Below, in pieces: positions 35,796 to 48,497 of a stretch of 64,000 nucleotides of DNA (positions are counted from its first letter, which is position 1; the number at the start of each line of letters is the position of its first letter). The position numbers were made by a program, and so were the translations under genes. A model generated the notes under the pieces. The model worked only from the letters and a program-made list of their open reading frames with translations. It was not told where the DNA came from and made no database searches. The DNA lies in the NCBI RefSeq assembly GCF_907165205.1, contig NC_058189.1, positions 44,108,270 to 44,172,269 on the forward strand. Reading direction: 5' to 3'. Origin of the DNA: Coccinella septempunctata. Taxonomy: Eukaryota; Arthropoda; Insecta; Coleoptera; Coccinellidae.

Positions 35796-38590
35796 CATCA
35801 CCTGAAGAATGGAAGATACTTTATACAAACTTAGCTTCTCTGTCGGCGAAGAAAAATGACCTGATGGCTCTTGTTGATATTTCTAAACCAGACTTTGTTA
35901 TGATCACAGAGACATGGCTAAATCCAAACATCCCTGATGCTTCGTGTAATATTCCAAGATATGTCGTTTACAGGTGTGACAGTGTTACAACGCCAGGTTA
36001 TGGGGGCTGCTGCATCTATGTTTGTGTTGATATTGTCAATAAATACTCCATTCGTTCACATTCGGTTCTTTCGCCTGGTATAGACAATATTTTCCTTGAC
36101 TTATCTACGTCAAGTTTTTCCATCACATTAGGCTGTGTTTATCGACCCAGACCATGTCCATATGATTCTTTCTTGTTCGACGCGATTGAAGATTTATCGA
36201 ACTCAAGAAAGAATATTTTTATTGCAGGCGATTTCAACTTGAATTACTTGAGGTGGCCTATCATGACCTCTCCATCTAATGCTTCACCCTCAGCTAAGTT
36301 CCTTGACATGGTCAATAACTGTCATCTCCAGCAGCTCGTCAGCCAGCCGACGAGATTTCGTATAGGTCAACGTCCGTCAACACTGGATTTAATTCTTGTT
36401 AATGACAAAAATTTGGTCTCCTCTTTGGATTATGAACCACCAGTGGGCAAATCAGATCACGTTGTTTTGTGCTCAAAATTACAATTCTCTGTGGAAAATA
36501 GGTCTTTCATGTCCAGGAAGAAAATAAGGTGTACTGATTTTGACAAAGTTGATGAGGAACTTATGCTGGTTAGTTGGGATAGTCTCTGGGATGCCGATGA
36601 TGTCGAGGATATGTGGAAAAAATTAGAGAATGTTATTGTTGATACTGTTGAGAGACACACACGCTCGATCACAGTGCGGCGGAATACAATTAAACCTTGG
36701 ATAGACGAAAAGATTATACGTCAAATAAGATTCAAAAAATCCTTATGGCAACGCTATATTAGGAGTAGGCGTGAGTCTGACTTCGATATCCATAGAAAAT
36801 ACTCAAATAATCTTTCTCTCAACATAAAATCAGCTAAAAGAACATTCGAGTCGAAGTTAGTTTCAAGTAGTGACAAGAAGAGCTTTTTTTAATATATCCG
36901 TCAGACATTTAACACCACTGTTTCTGTTCCCGTAATTCGTGATAAATCTGGGAACCTTTGTGACGACCCTATGAGTACTGCTAACACGTTTGCTGATGCT
37001 TTTGCTCATGCTTTTTCGAGAGAACCTGACGGCCCCCTTCCACGGATTGCAATTCCAAGTGCCCAGCAATCTTTTGACTTTGTTGACATAACTCCTGAGG
37101 CGGTAAAACAAGTCATTGGGTCATTCAAGACTGGCACTGCACCTGGTATGGATGGCTTGACTATGAAGTTATTTAAGAGCTGTGTGAGATCTCTTGCTTG
37201 TCCACTTTCCAAGATAATGAAAACCTCTCTCAGAACTAACCGTTTACCAAGTTGTTGGACAATTGCATCCGTAACACCTATATATGAGAGAGGGGATCGA
37301 CTGTCTTCTGAAAATTATAGACCTATCTCCATTACCTCAATAGCTGTTAAAATAATGGAGAAGATCATTTCTAATGCCATGCTGTCCTTTTTGATGTCCA
37401 ATAATATCATACCCCAGGGTCAGCACGGATTCATTCCGGGTAGGTCTATCATCACTAATTTGTTGGAGTGTCTCAACGAGTGGACAAGGGCTGTTGATGC
37501 TGGTGAATCGGTAGATGTAATCTACCTCGATTTCGCCCGTGCCTTCGATCGTGTTCCTCTGAAGAGATTGTTGCATAAACTAAGACATGTAGGTGTTCGG
37601 GGCGACGTGGTTGCTTGGATTGAGAGCTTCCTTTCCAACAGGAAATTTTAGGTCAGGGTGGGCCCAACTCGTTCTACCATGAGAGATGTTTTAAGTGGAG
37701 TACCTCAAGGTTCAGTTCTGGGGCCCATTCTGTTTCTTATTTATATTTCGGATCTGCCGGCGTCTGTTAGATCGCAGTGTTGTTCATACGCGGACGACAC
37801 AAAGCTATTCAACTGTCCAACTTCCCACCATTCTGTTTTACAAGAAGATCTCGACTCCCTGGCAAGGTGGTGTAATGATTGGCTGCTTCCACTAAATATT
37901 GAAAAGTGTAAGGTATTACATCTAGGAAAGAATAATCCAGGACTTTCCTACTTTATTGAGGGGCAGCAGATTGAGAAGGTATCCGCTCACAGCGAACTAG
38001 GCGTGATTATGACAGAGGATCTGTCATGGAGTCAGCATATAGCTCATTGCACGAGCAGAGCAAGAAAGTTTCTTTATCTTTTCGGGAAGTCCTTCGCTGG
38101 TTGCGATCCTATGACTGCAGCGCAGTTGTACAAAACGTACATTCGTCCAGTCCTGGAGTTCGCCGGTCCTGTCTGGTATCCCTGGCTCATCAAAGACGCA
38201 AATCTTTTGGAATCAGTTCAGCGAAGGGCCACCCGAATACCATACGGCTTTGTGCGTCCAGACTATGAAAGTAGGTTGGCTCTCATGGATATCAGCAGGT
38301 TCTCATTAAGGAGGTTGAGAGGCGATCTTATAATAACTTATAGATCGTTACGTGGTCTATTCGGTTGTGACCTCAGTCATATTTTTGTGCTCAACCAGAA
38401 TAACCTGAGAGGACATTTGTTCAAACTCTCACGTGAGAGGTTTTTCTCCAACGCTAGGCAGTACTTCATTTCCAACAGAGTGTTCGAAGTTTGAAATAGA
38501 CTGCCGACCGAGATTGTTTGTGCGCCTAGTGTGAACAGTTTTAAAAACAGATTTGAATTGTGGGCCTCAGAAAATGCTGTGGGTGTGTGA
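35793..38590 (+). pseudogene. LINE-A ORF2: endonuclease and reverse transcriptase, three nonsense codons
   Basis: One frame from the ORF1 stop to TGA 38588-38590, about 930 codons. Endonuclease: LYTNLASLS, ITETWL, GCVYRPRP, FIAGDFNL, STLDLILVND and SDH. RT: NYRPISITSIAVKIMEKII, GFIPGRSIITNLL, LDFARAFDRVPL, SGVPQGSVLGPILFLIYISD, SYADDTKLF and WLLPLNIEKCKVLHLG. C-terminal NRLPTEIVCAPSVNSFKNRF. In-frame stops at 36890-36892 (TAA, likely a lysine), 37649-37651 (TAG) and 38492-38494 (TGA, likely a tryptophan, since homologous tails read V-W-N-x-LP) inactivate it. No frameshifts. The first ATG (35864) lies inside the endonuclease, so translation probably begins by coupling to ORF1. Confidence 0.9.
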
Positions 38591-38713
38591 TAGTGTGTTA
38601 ATTTTTTTTTTTTTTCAATTTTTGTTTCTTTGTGACAGCATTTCTTATTTAGATACATTTTTGAGTTAATAGGCAAAGCCTCAACTCTGTACCGATTTAT
38701 AATAATAATAATA

Positions 38714-39006
38714 ATAACTGTCGGTGGTATTGGTCAGATGAAAATCCACGATTATTTAGTAAGATGCATACTCAGCTTCCCCAAAAATAAAATGTTTGGG
38801 CAAGTATTTATGGAAATCACATAATCGGTCCTTCTTTATACCTGGTAAGGGGTAATCTCACTGACCAAATTTATTTATCCAGTATTGGAGAATGAAGAGA
38901 ACAATCAAACGATCATATTCCAACAAGATGGAGCACCACGTCATTTCGTTCAACCGGTGCGTCAGTTCTTAGATGAAAATTTTCCTATCGCCAGCATTGG
39001 AAAATG
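38714..39006 (+). pseudogene. mariner-type transposase, C-terminal half (after LINE-A)
   Basis: Continues the split gene: CRWYWSDENPRLFSKMHTQ, then, with frameshifts and stops, YGNHIIGPSL, IFQQDGAPRHF (second catalytic Asp in QQDGAP) and VRQFLDENFPIASIG. It ends where the Tc1-like element inserted; the third catalytic residue is lost. One of the older layers of this nest. Confidence 0.8.
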
Positions 39007-40490
39007 AACTGCTCCACAAGAGTTAGGGATATCGTATTCAATCGTTTTTAAAAGTGTGTAATCTTCGAGAAAATCGCTGTAAAATCATTTAAAACTCAAT
39101 AACAACTTGAATCGATCCAATAAAAATCAGTCTGAGACATTTCGTCAATCTGGTCGCCTTTTTTCTGAAGTTTGGTTCTTTGCATATGCTTCATGAATGG
39201 TCTTATTTTGAAATGAAGTCAGTTTATCCACGGCTTCGATTTGAAACGAGTTTTCTGAAAATGCCAAGACGTAAATTAACAAACGCTGACGCTAATAGGG
39301 CTATCGGAATGCTACAGGGTGGCCTAACTCAGGTTGTTGTAGCGGAAAGGCTCCAAATCAGCTAAAGTGTGATATGTCGGCTTTGGAATTGATTCAGGGA
39401 GACAAGTTTCGTGTTGGAAAGACCAAGGATTGGTGGGCAACGAAAAACAACACCTGCTCAGGATCGTTTCATCACCGTTTCGGCGAGAAGAAACCCCCTC
39501 TACGTGTAGAATGCTACGGAATACTCTTCAAAATGCAGATGAGGTCCAAGTTTCCATCGAAACCTTCAGACGACGTTTGAGAGATGAATCTAGGTCCTAA
39601 ACGTCCATTAAAAGGAGTTCCATTAACACGTGACCATAAGCGTCAAAGCAAAGACTGGAATGGGAAGACAACATATCAATTGAAACGATCAAGGGCGTAG
39701 TGTCCTTTTCACTGATGAGTCCAGATATGGCCGATTTTCAGATTCTCGAAGAATAAGGGTATGGACAATCCCACGCATACCCCGTAATCGTCGCTATGTC
39801 CAAGGAGTCCATCCATTCCGAGGGGGTACTGTTATGGTATGGGCCGGGATATGTTTCAACGGGCGCAAAGATCTATACATTTGTCCTGGGAATACGACCG
39901 CCTTACACTATAGGGAGCATGTCATTGACAATGTTGTGCCAAATTTTCACTCCGCTATTGGTGAAACTTTTCAATTTCTAGACGATAACGCTAGAGCGCA
40001 CCGTGCAGCCATAGTTGAGAATGCGCGCGAGGAGCTTGGTATTCCACATTTACCAATACCTCCGCACTCATCAGATTTGAATTGCATAGAACATGCATGG
40101 GATATGATCCACAGAAGATAAGATAATCATCAACCTACCCCAGAATCCTTAAATGATCTGAGAGAGCTTTTGCCCCGTTTATGGAACCAAATTCCTCAAG
40201 AAATGTTCAACAACCTCGTGTGCAGTATGCAAAGAAGATGTCAAGCTGTTATTGATGCCCGTGGAGGCCATACATTGTATTGAAAGTCTTAAAATGCTTG
40301 AATTCTCTGGGAATAAAATTTCGTTATTTTACTCGATTTTTCTTAACCACCCTGTATACGCTGTAGACCTATAGGCTAAAATTAATTTGAAACTTGAAAT
40401 CATATTTATATGAATTTTCATCACAAAAATCTTATTTTAACTATATTTTTTGCAATTTAAGTCAATATCCCTAACTCATGTGGAGAGGTT
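39007..40490 (+). mobile_element. Tc1-like element A (inactive)
   Basis: Inverted ends around CTCCACAAGAGTTAGGGATA (39012 onward; complement ending 40485) bound 1.48 kb, with TA after the right end (40491-40492) and a probable mutated TA (TG) before the left. It contains a broken transposase and truncates the mariner-type gene to its left. Confidence 0.75.
39261..40283 (+). pseudogene. Tc1-like transposase, element A (DD34E, broken)
   Basis: From ATG 39261: MPRRKLTNADANRAIGMLQG, then LTQVVVAERLQIS and an early stop. Later frames give TPAQDRFITVSARRN, VLFTDESRYGRF (first Asp), VMVWAGICFNGRKDL, FLDDNARAHRA (second Asp), PHSSDLNCIEHAWDMIHRR (catalytic Glu, 34 residues after the second Asp, hence DD34E), and MQRRCQAVIDARGGHTLY. 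Several frameshifts and stops. Tc1 transposases cut and paste at TA dinucleotides. Confidence 0.85.
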
Positions 40491-41169
40491 TATTTTCAAT
40501 GAAACTCCTTAAGTACCGGAATTCTTGACAAATTCTGTTCGACATCTTCTTCAGCACTTCTACTTCCCACCCTCATGCTGACACAGAGTAATTAGAACCT
40601 ATTGACAAAGCATTAAAGTAATAAGATTTGTGTCATAATTAAGATCCTGCGGAGAACATTAATAGAAAACAGCTTTGCCACATCTGCTTAGTCGTCCAGG
40701 CACGTTTCTATTACCATAAGCGAGCGAATAGGAGGAGTGCCCCTTGTTAACCATATTTACCCATCTCCTTTTTAGCCTATCTTTGCCATGGGTGCCTTAA
40801 AGCCATAAATAATCCTGCATGTTTTCTGTGCTGCCTGGACACAATGAAGATTTTTTCCAAATCTTCCGTGCTTGTTGCGGAAAGAATAAAAATGAAACTG
40901 AAAATAATTTAATTACGCTCTTGTTCTGCACCATGTGGAATCAGTTATAACTACAAAGGAAATGAATATTCCAGAATTCAGCTTGTGGCCACCAGTATAA
41001 TTGAATGAAAGGACAAAAATTTCAGGAAGAGTTGATTATTCCTAGATAACGCGTAGATAACCAGAAAAAGCTCAAATAAATTCGGACATTCTAAAATTTC
41101 TGGCAACACTCCAATTTCATTTATCAGGCTTGGTTCAGTCTTTCAGATAAATATGTCCCTTTTTTATAC
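40491..41169. other. Intergenic, nothing recognised
   Basis: No coding frame or repeat recognised. Confidence 0.45.
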
Positions 41170-41515
41170 TAATAAGTTTTGATGGAAGCTTTATTATTCA
41201 CTTTTTTTCTCGTTTTCTGCTCTGTTTTTTTGTTTCAGATATTATTTCGAAATGGGAAGAGGATAAAGAAATTTTTATATCGATGGAAAAGAAGCCCTTC
41301 AGTATTAAAAGCTTATTCTGTAAACAAATTTGACATCACTACACTACTCACGGGGAGACAGGGTTTTTTTACTGAGGTTTTTCCCCAAGCACTTGCATCA
41401 TACTCCAAATTGTATGGTACCCCGTTACACTAAAGTTTGCTAAAACTCATACATATGCTAAATTGTTTGATAACTAAAAATGTATTGCTGACATTCAAAA
41501 GAATACATACATACT
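41170..41515 (+). mobile_element. Internally deleted derivative of LINE-B
   Basis: 41170-41335 matches the reverse complement of 33300-33130, coding GKRIKKFLYRWKRSPSVLKA and YSVNKFD. From about 41337 it jumps to sequence matching the reverse complement of 30905-30720, the LINE-B 3' end, and finishes at a TACATACATAC run. About 2.2 kb of RT is missing, leaving a short non-autonomous copy. Confidence 0.8.
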
Positions 41516-42754
41516 AACCTACTTTTTCAATCTTGAGCAGGACACACCCAAATATGGTTGGTACTGACAAATGGTCCATAATTGTCAAAGTTTATGATAT
41601 TTTGCTAGCCTATGGTCTTGGAGAAATTCAAAACATCTCTCTCTATATGGAACGAGAATTCTCAATTTAATGAAGAGTAGAAAACTGCCGTGGAAATAAA
41701 CCCTCTAATACCCAACTCCGCCTTGAGACTGGTTGCATATAAGTGGATACAAAATTATTCCCCGTCCCTGTCCGCTTCATATAGGTTCATTTTGTGAGAA
41801 CAGGTGTTAATGTAAGTCAGTTAACTATTTGCGAAAAAAAGATGTAGATTATACATAAGCTAACTTGAAACTCTACGGAAAGAATTTTAAAAAAGAAAAA
41901 AACTTGGGCATTAGAGGGTTAATGATCTGAAAATTGTGAATCGGAATATTAAAATATTGCGATTTGTTCGAGCAAAAAATTTTTTTTTTAATACTGAACA
42001 GGGGACCCCTAATGGTATTGATAAATCTGACGAGTCAACGTCCTTAGAAGTCTATAATTACCAAACTTCATGATATTTTTCAAGGTTAGTGTCTTTGAGG
42101 CATTCGAAACATCCCTCTCTACATGGAAAAAAATTTTCAGTTTACTGAAGAGTGAAGAGAAGGAAAATTCTGTGGAAATCAGGTACCTCAAATTCTGAAT
42201 CAAAATATCTCAATCTGTTCAAGAGTTTAATCTTTCAAATAATACACATATACAAGCTGTATTCAAAGGTGAAGTTTTTTTCCAGCAGAAGGTAGAACTG
42301 GTAGGAAATAAAGCATTTTGTATTGGTGATTTTTGGTGAAATGCCAGAATGATAAAGTAAAAAAAAAACATAAAAAATTATTACTGAAATAGATCCTAAT
42401 AGGACTCTACATCATTCGGCTATCTGGATTAACGCAAAGTAATGGGAAAAATCTTATCTCAAATATATGGTTTCGTTTAGGATATTGGCCCTTTCGATTT
42501 TTACGTTGGAATGAAAATGTAACTTTTGATGGCCGAATTTCTCTCATTATTCAGTAACTTGAATGATTTTATGAAATGGCTCATTTCAACACCAAATGAC
42601 AGAAAAATACTCAGAACCAAGTTAAAAAAAATATAATATTAGTTTAAAATCTAGGCATTAAAATTCTTCTGAATTATTTACACATTCTTCACAATTGTTA
42701 TAACAATCGTCGTAAAAATGGGGTGAAATAGGACAACAATAATCGCACTTCTGG
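41516..42754. other. Intergenic, nothing recognised
   Basis: Two related AT-rich stretches (around 41570-41690 and 42000-42190) share GGAACGAGAATT-like and ATGGAAAAAAATTTTCAG-like words, hinting at an old duplication. No gene supported. Confidence 0.4.
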
Positions 42755-42915
42755 TGCCGGCGTCACCTTCCACAGTTCCGTACTCAAAATGTTATGAAAT
42801 TTTGTCGATATTCTAGGGGTTGTAGCTCAACCTTCTTGAATATATAGACAATATTAGGTACTTTGATTACTTTTACTTTCTGTCAAAAAAAAACCCACCT
42901 TTAAACAAACCCTGT
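42755..42915 (+). repeat. Dispersed repeat ending AACCCTGTATG, copy 1
   Basis: Shares GAAATTTTGTCGA, TAGGGGTTGTAGCTCA-like and TTCTGTCAAAAAAAAACC words and the terminal ACCCTGTAT with 49430-49572. Each lies next to a copy of the large TIR element. Confidence 0.6.
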
Positions 42916-42933
42916 ATGAGTCTTGATATCTAT

Positions 42934-44238
42934 ACTCCATTCACATTTATTTTAGTTGGCCATGAAATCATTTTCTCAAGTTTTTGTAACTAGAACGGAG
43001 TAAGGCTGGCGCTCATGAAATGTCGTTAATGTCATAACGCCGTTGCCACAACTAATATCAATTAATATTACAAAAATGCCGAAAGGGATTGAAAAGGAGA
43101 GAAGACAAGGTTTCAGGAAGTGCTATTTAGAATTCATTAAAAAAAAACCCTGATATTCTAATATCCACAATATATCAGACGGTAGCGAACATATTCAATT
43201 CAAGTGAATTCATAAAATTTTACATCTGAATCTGAACGACTTATATTTTAGCTGAATCAAAGATTAGAGAGTTATAACCTAAGTCTATAATCTTTGAGCT
43301 GAATATTTCCACAATCAGAAAAAGTGTTAATGAAGACGATGACAAAGAATTTCATTCTATTGAAAAACCAAAAGAGTGATGATATTTGAGAATTTTATTT
43401 TGCGGTGAACGAATGCGAAAAGTTACTACAGGATTTTCGATGAATGGCATCGTAGAATAAGTTGCAGAAAATGAATTTATCTATTTTTCATTTGACTTGT
43501 CCTATAGATTGTAAATGTCTTAAAGGATCAATTATATATTATTATAATATATTATTATACATTATATCAAAGTATTAAAAATAAATAGCCATGAATACGA
43601 GCCAGTTGTCCTGTTAATTGTTAATTCATGTGAAATTTTTATTTAAAGGTGAAGTTCCTCTAGAGAAGCTTCCTTTAATTATTTTGACTTCCATTGATGC
43701 AAGACGATTTTTGTTGAAAAATTTAACATTGTTGTAATTATCTGTTAATTCATTCGAGAGATACCCATTCCCAACGACTGCATCATATCTATGCATTTCA
43801 TCTTGGGGTTGATTTTTTGAAATCTACAACTGATTTAACATCTTCAACCTTAAGCTTCAGCTAAAGGTTATATTCTTTAGAATATAACCAACATTAACTC
43901 TTAAAGTACTGCATATTATGTGTCAATCATTCAATTTTCTTCTTGTTTCCTCTTGTATTTTCCATACAAATAACTAGATTTGGTATGCCTTCTATCAATT
44001 TGTATAAACGTCAATTATATTTATCACATATTTTTGACTTCATATTTTCCGAAGTGATTTGACATTTTGATAAAATACGTAATTACTGAGACTTTTACGT
44101 GGAATGGGCAACATAGCGCTGATTCAAAACACAAAAATGTTTTGACAAGAGTCATAACCCCACATTTTCGTTCTATACAGAGTGGAATTTGTCAAATTTC
44201 CATGGCCAACCGAGGGCTAAAATAAAAGTGAATGGAGT
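42934..44238 (+). mobile_element. Large TIR element M, copy 1
   Basis: Begins ACTCCATTCACATTTATTTT and ends with the complement, CTAAAATAAAAGTGAATGGAGT after GGCCAACCGA. Shares its interior (AACGGAGTAAGG, TCATAACGCCGTTGCCACAA, TCCACAATCAGAAA, GATTTTCGATGAAT) with copies at 51.9 and 61.7 kb. 1.3 kb, no transposase. Element ends taken as TACT..AGTA are flanked by TA on both sides. Confidence 0.8.
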
Positions 44239-44245
44239 ATAATCT

Positions 44246-44392
44246 AATTCAAATGAAACATGAAGCGCTCCACTTTATTGTATCTTCTTCGGATGTGTTT
44301 GAACAACTGGTATCAGAATATTAAAAAAAAACCTTCAAATACCTACATCCGAAGAAGCGAAACACGTCATGTTTCATTAGAATTAAATAGAA
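44246..44392. repeat. Imperfect hairpin next to element M
   Basis: Outer arms share ATGAAACATGA/CATGTTTCAT and inner arms TCTTCTTCGGATGT/ACATCCGAAGAAG. The right side contains GAAACACGTC, reminiscent of the ribozyme-like motifs, but stem II is absent. Confidence 0.5.
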
Positions 44393-47139
44393 TACAACCC
44401 TTATATATGTGTATTTTCAAAAGATTTACCATGGATTTCTATCAAGTAGAGGCCACCATTAGAAGAAGAGTGTAACCCTAGCAAGGTGAAACAAAATTCT
44501 AAACCAGTACTCCTGAAATAGAGCTAAAATAACAAGAAATGTGTAGTAATTGTCGAATCAAGTTGTAGTTGTAGAATATAGGTACTATTGAATTTTTCAC
44601 ATTAATTTCGCGATAGTTTTAATGTTCAGTTTGAGTAAGATAAGAACCTACTGACAACCTTCAGATGATACAAAGTTAGAAGAACAAAATTATTCATATG
44701 AAGAATGAAAAAGTCTGGAAGACTTCGGCCATCATTTAAATCAAGACATATCTGAATCCGATGTTAACTATTGGGGTACAGAAGAATAAATCAGGTTCGG
44801 TGTAAGAAAAATAAATACTCACCCAGCTATTAACACCCACCGATACAATTTTTATCACGGTGGACATCTCTATCCGATTTATCAAGCTGCGAGCAAGCTT
44901 AGAAGATTTCTGATCTTATAGTTAATAAGTACATCCCAACGTGTCAGAAAATGATATAATGCAAGATGAAGACGAAACTCAATTTTGTACTTCAGTAATT
45001 TATTAGAAAGTTAGTTACCACCCATTGTGGCCACGGCCCTCCAGCAGAGGTTGTAACGAGTTAATATGCAGAAAAACACGGAGTGAGAAAACTGGATTGT
45101 CTGAATGCATTAATTCTAATTACGTTTTTCACTCATTTAATCGATGTTCTGAACGTTTATTACTTCTTAGGTGTCCATATATCTTGCATGAGGAAATCTG
45201 GAATTAATGCAAAATTCTCATGACGTACCTACGTTCTTCGTATTGCTGGTTTCAGATTTAATTATCTCTTTCTATGGATATTACATAAATTGATTCCAGA
45301 ACATGATCGAATTATTATCGTCATTTTTAATTCAACCAACGAGAGCCTGGAGATGATGTAACGCCCAACCAAGGGTAAAATTTAGTTGTATGATTGTAAC
45401 CTTATCTCAATTATGCTCGTACTAACACGGGGTCTTCAAAATACTTATATTGTAACATCGTAGTGAGCATCAACTTTGAAATTCTATGATATTTAGTTCA
45501 AAACTCTCTTTCAGTAACTTGCAAAGATTATAGAGCTAGAAAGGTGGGAAATGCAGTGACTAAAATAATGTGAGCGCTATCTCATGTTTCAACTTTGTAA
45601 TTGAGGCCTTAAAACTGGTTGAAATTTTAATTTGAGGGCCATTTACAGAAATACATGATATTTTGTGAGATTTTAGATGTCCAATTTGATCAAAAAGGTT
45701 TTGATTCTCGTACCGCTTTTGTTTATCTAGCTCCTTTTAGTTGGTGATGCTTAAATATTTTGTCTATTTTATTGCTCAAAACCTCAAAATGTCGTTCAAA
45801 AAATTATTGCTTGGTGAAGAACTGTGAATCAGATTAAAAGTAAATTGAGAACTGCTGTAAGGTATTTTTTCAATTGTGGTTCTGAAAATTCCGTAAACAA
45901 TACGTAAAGAATTTAAATGGGTGTGCTAAGATGGTATACTGGTTCATGTAAATTTCTGATATAAATTTTACATATATTCATCTTATGTTATCAATTCAGT
46001 AATGTATTGCACTGAAATATAATCTTTGATGTATAGCAGATCACCATATACTTTTTTGTCCTATATATATTCAAAGCTCTATTAGTTGTCAATAATCTCA
46101 ATTTTTTGCCATAGTTTTTTATGAAAAATATAGCAAATCCGATAGCCTATTTCATTGATATCAATTATTTCCAAACAATGCTCAGATGAAAACTATTATA
46201 ATATCCTGATCACAAAACAAAAACAAAATTTGGTTTTTCGCTCAGGATATTGGAACCCACTACCAGGAATAGAATTCGAATTTCGAACTCTTCAATTATA
46301 AAACAGAAAACTGTTATTAGATGGTTTTTCTGTATTCAACGCCATCCCTTTGTCAAATGTGAGAAATGTGACAAATGTGATCGGATCCTATCAATAGTTT
46401 TCATGGGAATATTCTTAAATTCGATTTTACCAAAAATTGTATATGCATAAGTGATCCTTCAGTTTTGTTTGAATAGTAACATTTCAAATTATGAAAAAAA
46501 TATAGGAGACAAAAAATCCCCATCAGCAGGAAGTATATAAGTATACTTCTATGTGAACATTTTCATAAATGTGTGCGATCGCTTTAGGAAGAAACACATT
46601 GCATGTGAAAATCAGCTGAGGAGTTAGGAATATCAAAATACGAATAGGTAATATAAGTTCTGTCACTCATTTTCGAATGGTTTTTGATCAATTCAAATCA
46701 TTCAAATGAGTGTATGGCCCAAGATGAACTTCTCTCACCTTTCTTAACCTCAGTGTGCTACGCTAGTGATTTGTTGGTATTTCATAAAAACTGCGATTCT
46801 CATAAATCGTCACGATGTTCAATGACCCATAGTCGTGACTGAAGGCTTCGCATCCATTATCGTATTATCATTTTCACTTGATAATGGCATAGAAATAATA
46901 AGAATCTGACGCTTGGCTAAAAGAAAGCCTTGTCGCAAACTGATGAGATTTCATAGTTCTAAATTTGTGTGACGAATCCTGAAGTCGGAAGAGAAAATCA
47001 AGAATTCACACCTTCCTGTATATTCCTCCAGGATACTGAAACAAGTACCTACTTCCATACGAAGGCGTAGAAGGGCCACATAATATTTTAAAAATATTTT
47101 TCCTTAAATTCCGAGTTCAAAGTCGGAATTTAACTAAAT
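44393..47139. other. Intergenic, nothing recognised
   Basis: AT-rich, short frames only. No gene, RNA or element boundary supported. Confidence 0.45.
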
Positions 47140-47511
47140 TTCCTACCAACCTATATCAAACGGTATCGCTCATATTGAATGTGAGTGAATTTGTATTATA
47201 TTTTATGTTTCATCTGCGCAAAAAAATTAACGCACATTATGGAAATCTCAAATTTATTCTACAACCGAAGGTGTTCTCAATGATAATTATTTTTATCAGA
47301 ATTATGCATGCATATGTTATCCACTTTCAACGGTTTTCTTCAATACAGATGTTTTTTCCCAGCAGGAATAAAAAAAGATGATATTATCAGATTTTGAATG
47401 TATTGGCTCCATTCTTAAATCAGTTGTTCTCGATCAATTCTAGTGATCAATAGTTTTTCTTTCGTTTGATTTTCTACACTCGATCGCTAAGCAACGCGAA
47501 ACACGCAATTT

Positions 47512-48497
47512 GACTTAAGAGGAATGTGCCCAAGCGGTAGTTTTGCGAGAAGAAGGGTGGACATACGCAAGAATTGCAGAAAGGTTTGGAGTTTCCCATA
47601 CAAGTGTGTCCAGAATGTTGCAGCGATTCAGGGAGACAGGTATGAATGTCCGAAGACCAGGCCATTCAAGAACGTTACTTGAGAGTTTCTTCGTTGAGAC
47701 AACGGTTTGCAACCGATCGCCTCCTTCAAATTCAGCTTGAGCAAACTCATGACGTGCAAATTAGCACTCAGACAATAAGAAATCGCCTCAGAGAATATGA
47801 TTTAAGGCCTTGTGTCGCGGCAAGAGGCCCAGCTCTTACCCCAGCCCATCGAAGGGCGCGTATGGATTTTGCGAGAGAGCATATCCATTGGGAAGAGGCC
47901 CGTTGGGAAAGAGTTCTCTTCACAGATGAGTCTAGATTCTGCCTTTACCATTGTGATCGACGTTGTCTTGTATACAGACGTCCACTTGAAAGATATGCTC
48001 AGTGCAATTTCCTGAATACTACTGGTTTCGGGGGAGGATCGATTATGGTATGGGGTGGAATATCTTTGACTGCTCGCTCAGACCTAGTGGTCGTTGATAA
48101 TGGAGCTATATAAGCTGATAAGTATATAAGGAACATTCTTGAAGAGCATGTAGTGTCATTTGTCCCATACATTGGTGAAAATTTCATTTTTATGGACGAT
48201 AATGCCAGACCCCATCGTGCGCGCATCGTTCAGGAGTACCTTGAAGAGGTTGAAGTCTCTCGAATGGAATGGCCAGCAAGAAGTCCAGATCTCAATCCGA
48301 TTGAGCAGGTTTGGGACAACCTCAATAGAAGGCTGAGAAGTTCAGAAAATCATCCAGCAACTCTTAATGACATAGGAATCCAACTAGGAGAAATCTGGGA
48401 AGGATTAGAACAGAACATTTTAAGATCACTCATTTTGAGTATGAACCGTCGTTGCCGAGCTGTAATTAACGCAAGGGGTGGAAATACCAAGTATTAA
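47512..48497 (+). pseudogene. Tc1-like transposase, element B (DD34E, nearly intact)
   Basis: WTYARIAERFGVSHTSVSRM (HTH) is followed by a frameshift near 47660. The main frame gives YLRVSSLRQRFATDR, HDVQISTQTIRNRLREYDL, VLFTDESRFCLY (Asp 1) and IMVWGGISL, then a TAA at 48111-48113. The same frame resumes with IRNILEEH, FIFMDDNARPHRARI (Asp 2), ARSPDLNPIEQVWDNLNRR (Glu, 34 residues on) and MNRRCRAVINARGGNTKY. Two lesions only (one frameshift, one stop). The initiating ATG is not obvious; the open frame begins near 47512. Confidence 0.88.

Larger units (their letters stand above)
34219..38713 (+). mobile_element. LINE-A: near full-length non-LTR retrotransposon (CR1/Jockey-like)
   Basis: About 4.5 kb: a 560-bp 5' untranslated region, ORF1 with a PHD finger, ORF2 with endonuclease and reverse transcriptase, and a short tail ending in a (TAA)n run (38698-38713). 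It is flanked by the ATAACTG duplication and inserted in a mariner-type transposase gene. Only three nonsense changes break ORF2, so the copy is young. PHD-bearing ORF1 and RT style point to the CR1/Jockey group; the TAA tail is also seen in I-type elements, so the clade is left open. Confidence 0.92.

Noticed and set aside
44246..44392. Hammerhead-like motif (GAAACACGTC) in a hairpin
   Set aside because: No CTGANGA core and no stem II; kept only as an imperfect hairpin.
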